A stretch of DNA of 11,446 bases from Cyclostephanos tholiformis (lineage: Eukaryota; Bacillariophyta; Thalassiosirophyceae; Thalassiosirales; Thalassiosiraceae). Below the pieces are notes generated by a model that ran no database searches, was not told where the DNA came from, and saw nothing but the letters and a program-made list of their open reading frames with translations. The DNA is taken from positions 1 to 11,446 of the forward strand of contig JALLPB010001064.1 of assembly GCA_036939975.1 (NCBI GenBank). The letters run 5' to 3'. Made by a program: the position numbers and the translations under genes. Of this stretch, positions 7,962 through 11,446 are shown in pieces (position 1 is the stretch's first letter; the number at the start of each line of letters is the position of its first letter).

Positions 7962-8599
7962 CTGCAGAGCATTATTGTACATTTCGATTTGGCACAAGGA
8001 CACCGAAGGTGATAGTACCTCGCCGTCAATAGTTTTGTATGGATCGTAAGAAAAGGCGTTGGTGAATACAGCCCGATCCATCACACTCGACATGACATCC
8101 GACGCGCGCAGCCCAGATGATTCAGAAATTGTGGCCGAGAGTGGACTCGGGAATTCCATGTGCCTGAAAGACTGACTGTATTGTTGTTTGTGGTCGCCCC
8201 TTGAGACGATGCGAACGAGGATGATTATTTTGCCATATTTAGAGAACGTGCGATCTGAAAAATCATACCGCACGATTCGAATTAGTGGTCTTCATAGACG
8301 GCATGATCTCAATAATACATGCACTAACACGGTACGTACCTCCAGTGAATCAAGTACCCCGTGGGATCAGGCTGGTTCTGCACAGTAATGCCACTCAACG
8401 ATGTTGTCGTTTTGGATGATACGATTCGACTTCGTCTCATCCATCATCCAAGAGAATGCGCAAGACATATGCGATGGGATGGGTTCTGGATCAGCGAATT
8501 GGAAATGAAACTTACTTCGGAATAATTTGGCGCCAATTTGCAGACAGAGGATGCGGCTGATGTGACGAAAAAGAGTGCGAACATGATGAGCAGAATCAT
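7926..8599 (-). CDS. Small predicted secreted protein, unknown family, 3 exons
   Basis: Exon 1 (8599-8516) starts with an ATG and encodes a classic signal peptide: MILLIMFALFFVTSAASS, then VCKLAPNYSE. Intron 1 (8515-8378, 138 bp) is GTAAGT...GCAG in phase 0. Exon 2 (8377-8340) reads NQPDPTGYLIHW and ends in phase 2 at AG/GTACGT. Exon 3 (8175-7926, or from 8163 using a second AG 12 bases on) reads to a TAA at 7926-7928. Together these give 123 residues (119 with the alternative acceptor). The mature part has no recognised domain, membrane segment or repeat. The last 36 bases overlap the Trm11-like reading frame in another frame, so either the 3' end or the gene boundary is wrong, or exons of the two are spliced together. 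The intron 1 region also has an open alternative frame (from about 8648 to 8367) without a good start. Support is mainly signal peptide plus consistent splice phases. Confidence 0.4.
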
Positions 8600-9136
8600 T
8601 GCATTCACGGCCGCTCCATAATATTATTCTCTTCTTGAGGCAAAGCAAAGAAATAATTTATTCCACTACTATTTCTCGCAGCCAATTTTGGGACCCCCGT
8701 CATGTGTCATTTTCAAGCATGCGGGAGACGTGAGCCTAAGGACAGACGAACGCCAAACGAGTACTATGACTTACCTACCTAGTGGTAGTAGTACCTTCTA
8801 TGTACCTACACTTCTTATTCATCCTATCTGTCAATAGTACCTGTTGATGAATTGGTACGTGCCAACTTACCCAGACATAATACAATTCCGACAGAGTAGA
8901 AACAGGATAAACTAGTATTATAACGAGATTGTCTTGTAAAAATATCGCCGCTTCTCGATTTCAGCGAAAAACGGCTCCAACTTCTTCCCAGGCCCCATCA
9001 TCTCTTTCCTCGCCACTAAAACCTGTGCCATAATAATAAACACGAGTGTTTCAAAAGGTGGCATTTTAGATCCCCCACTCTGCTAATCGATATTCACATT
9101 ATATATCGATAAGAAAGCCGCCAGATTCGTTTCAAG
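8600..9136. promoter_or_regulatory. Shared upstream region of two divergent secretory-pathway genes
   Basis: About 540 bases lie between the minus-strand secreted-protein start and the plus-strand surface-protein start. Nothing coding is recognised. An inverted repeat ATCGATAT (9086-9093) / ATATCGAT (9103-9110) with a 9-base loop overlaps a TATATATC word at about 9100-9107, which would put a TATA-like element only about 30 bases before the ATG at 9137. TACC/GGTA words cluster at 8771-8815 with a small stem CTACC/GGTAG (8775-8788). Assignment as promoter is by position only. Confidence 0.4.
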
Positions 9137-11067
9137 ATGTTAGTAAATTACATCGCCACTGCCTCCCTCCTACTTGGAGCCTCCTCCTCCTCCTCCGCGG
9201 AGACGACCACCAAGACCCCCACGAAGATCGACTTCATGCGCGCCATGGATAAGACGAGGAAAAACCGCGGTCGCAAGCTCAGCGAGGCCGAATTCAAGAG
9301 GGAGGTGTACGGCAACACCAAGAAGTCCTCCGAGCTGCGAAAGAAGATCATCGAGAGGAGCGTCGTTACCAAGGCGGCGGGTGGCCCCCCGAACCGCGGC
9401 GGCGAGCGCAAGCTGCAGAACTACAAGTACGACGCGAATCACGACGGTACCGACGATTACCTCAACGCCTACGGTTCGTGGGAGAACAAGTTCGGGTTCG
9501 ACGTCACCCAGTACTCGGCATCGTACCATCGATGCGCGGAGGTGAAGCAATTCGACGACGAGCTGGCCGCGCAGGAGGACTCCACGAGCGTATTCGCCAC
9601 CAAGCACTTCGCGGTATTCCGCCTATGTCCCGAGGCGACGTGCATGGGATGGCAGATGCAGGAGGAGGATTGCGGTTGCTCGTATCAGTGCGCCGATGCC
9701 GTTAGTGCTAACGGCGGCAACACCGACGATTGCGAGGCAGCATGCGCCACCCAGTGCGCTATTTGGACGCAGCAATATAGCATGAACGCCAACCAAGGAA
9801 ACCGCGAACGCAAGCTTGAAGACTACTCCTGGGACAATTACGAATTCGCCGCCTCCTACGATGATGGCTCAAACGGGGAGGTTTACGGTGCCCGGGGGGA
9901 GGGATGCCAGTCCAACTACGGCGAGTACATGATCGAGATCAAGGAATACCTCGGGATTATGCTCGAGTGGCAGTATCAGCGTTACGAGGAGTATGAAACT
10001 TACTGCGCGTCTTGCATGTATAAGGTCTATCAGCAGTGGCTCAAGAACGGCGGCAGTCGTCGTCACCTCACATTCGACGAATTCAAAGATTCCCAGGAGC
10101 ATCGTGAACTCGGATACTACAATGCTTGTCCCGAGTACGACACATGCGCTCAATACCAGAAGATCAAATTCGTTGATGACTGGTCCGATTACTTCGAGTG
10201 CACCGAGGTTCAAAAGTCCAACGGTCAAACTGCCTACGTAGGTCCTAAATGCTCTCAGGATGGATTCACCATCACCCTCGGTGTGTACTCTGACGAAAAC
10301 TGCTATGATTACATCGGTAACGGCATTGATATCGCTTCTTTTGGTATTGATGTCGGGGATGATGCCCTCAGGTCATATTACAACTCTGCAATGGGCTCGA
10401 CATTCGAGCAGTTAAAATACGTGGAAGAGGACACCGTGTGCATCCCATGCAATTCTGAAGTGAGTTACTCAGTTCGTCTGAACCATTCTCTAGCTGTTTC
10501 ATCTTCGATATTAATTTTTTTACCCCAAATAATATCTCTCTTCAGGACATCATGTGGACCAATAATGATGACGGTAACATCAACGAACTCTGCGTGGCAC
10601 TCTATGAAACCTCCGCACGTTGCGACAAGCACTACCGTGTGTACAGCAGCAAGACGAACTCCGCGAAGTATGCCGATGCCGTCGCTGCTGAAGATCTCAC
10701 ATGCGACTTCATCGATAGCGTCATCTTGGGCAACTACGACGAAATCGGTTTCGTCAACCTCGGCACAACCTACACCGTCGAGAAGACAAGCGGTTTCATG
10801 GCTGATAACCTTTATGCCCAGAAGGTCAACCAGATGGCCTCTGAGGTCACGCCCCTGCAAGTTTTCGGCCTGATCTCGAGCCTCATGGCCGTGGCGATTT
10901 TGGGCGTGTGGGCCGCGACTCTGCACAACTCTCTCTCCAAGGGAGGCCCGTGGAGACCTCGTCGTGGATTCCGGCCGGCGGCAAGTCCTGCAACGGACCT
11001 GGATCGTCAAAACTCTGGAATCGTCTTGGGACGTTCCGCAAGTAACACCTCATACTACATGTCATGA
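9137..11067 (+). CDS. Cys-rich type I membrane protein with repeated R-x-L motifs, 2 exons
   Basis: Exons 9137-10459 and 10546-11067 (TGA) give 614 residues; the 86-bp intron (10460-10545) is GTGAGT...TTCAG, phase 0, between Glu441 and Asp442. Residues 1-21 form a signal peptide. The luminal part carries many cysteines (133, 164, 169, 179, 181, 185, 199, 203, 207, 257, 290, 293, 331, 337, 354, 372, 389, 435, 438 and more in exon 2), suggesting a disulphide-bonded extracellular domain. A calcium-loop-like DANHDGTDDYLN lies at 99-110. Arg-x-Leu tripeptides occur at 46-48, 91-93, 225-227, 309-311 and 323-325. A hydrophobic segment at about 546-570 is followed by a basic, Ser-rich tail of about 45 residues. 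I recognise the pattern (FAVFRLCP, YGEYMIEIKEYLG) from uncharacterised diatom/stramenopile surface proteins; function is unknown. The layout resembles silica- or cell-wall-associated membrane proteins, but that is inference. Confidence 0.87.
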
Positions 11068-11446
11068 ACTATCCGCTGCACCGCTGTCCTCTCCTAAGAA
11101 GACCCCGCACGCTCACCACCCCTGACCCCATAGATAAGATCGTAGGCTGCGCCTTTTGTACGGATTATTGATGTATATGTGACACAACCCTTGTAAAGGC
11201 CATTTGGAAAAGCGCCACAATTGTATAGAAATGGTTTGTTGTTAATGTTGTTAAGAATACAAAATCAATTTATTTGTGTATCGTAAGTACTGTTTGTCAT
11301 CTGATGCCGCGCCTGAATATGAACGAGGCTGAGGCTGTGATTTCTTTGAGCGTATACGCATATACGCATAAAAAAATAAAAAAAAATCGGTCATGTGTAT
11401 CGTACTGCGAAGCTTTGTACCTTCGCAGTTTCTTTTTTTTGCCGGT
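11068..11446. other. 3' flank of the surface-protein gene
   Basis: Non-coding sequence that must include the 3' UTR. Candidate A/T-rich polyadenylation context is at about 11257-11275 (AATACAAAATCAATTTATTT). A 10-base perfect palindrome GCGTATACGC occurs near 11350-11359, followed by ATATACGC. The terminal hairpin is listed separately. No open frame with a recognisable domain is present. Confidence 0.5.
11404..11440 (+). terminator. Terminator-like hairpin with T run
   Basis: ACTGCGAAG (11404-11412) and CTTCGCAGT (11421-11429) form a perfect 9-base stem with an 8-base loop, followed at once by a T-rich run (11430-11440, including eight Ts). In a bacterium this would be read as an intrinsic terminator. 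In a nuclear genome it might instead mark RNA polymerase III termination, a structured 3' end, or nothing. No RNA gene was identified just before it, so the label describes the structure, not a proven role. Confidence 0.45.

Noticed and set aside
8527..8536. Palindrome TTGGCGCCAA, containing an E2F-like TTTGGCGC word.
   Set aside because: It lies within the predicted first coding exon rather than upstream of a gene, and a 10-base palindrome alone is weak evidence.
8367..8648. Minus-strand open frame of 93 residues overlapping the secreted-protein model.
   Set aside because: It has no good ATG and no recognisable motif, and it conflicts with a convincing signal peptide read in another frame with matching splice sites. 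It remains possible if the intron 1 model is wrong.
9170..9607. Long antisense frames opposite the surface-protein gene (also 9869-10228 and 10465-11010, minus).
   Set aside because: They are shadows of a GC-rich coding exon with strong codon bias; the sense frame has signal peptide, cysteine pattern and membrane segment.

Overview
The window looks like nuclear DNA of a photosynthetic stramenopile, most likely a centric diatom. Four things point there: genes split by short GT-AG introns (67 to 138 bp in the best models), a DUF6824 domain (a family I know mainly from diatoms), a Cys-rich single-pass surface protein of stramenopile type with repeated R-x-L tripeptides, and the decayed end of a reverse-transcriptase retroelement of a kind common in diatom genomes. 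No bacterial-style operon, rRNA, tRNA or CRISPR array was seen.

Layout. Bases 1-265 are a GGCTAC-type hexamer array that encodes Gly-Tyr repeats; its right part is an open C-terminus and its left part is broken. Bases 266-1365 are gene-poor and hold pyrimidine-rich degenerate repeats and a nested foldback. Bases about 1370-2710 are a multiply broken retroelement relic on the + strand. From 3111 to the end the window is gene-dense: a SET-domain lysine methyltransferase-like gene (-, 3 exons, 3111-4850); a head-to-head DUF6824 gene (+, 3 exons, 5367-6747); tail-to-tail with it, a Trm11-like tRNA guanine-N2-methyltransferase homologue (-, 6843-7961) broken by one in-frame stop and one frameshift; a small predicted secreted protein (-, 3 exons, 7926-8599) whose 3' end overlaps the Trm11-like reading frame; and, head-to-head with that, a 614-residue Cys-rich type I membrane protein (+, 2 exons, 9137-11067). 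The last 379 bases are its 3' flank and contain a perfect hairpin followed by a T run.

I see no single pathway joining these genes; the arrangement looks like an ordinary compact diatom gene cluster next to a transposon graveyard. The features most worth a second look are the broken Trm11 homologue with eroded cofactor motifs, the R-x-L-rich surface protein, and the half-broken Gly-Tyr repeat. Exon boundaries were placed by hand from splice consensus, frame and homology remembered from the families; none was checked against transcripts.
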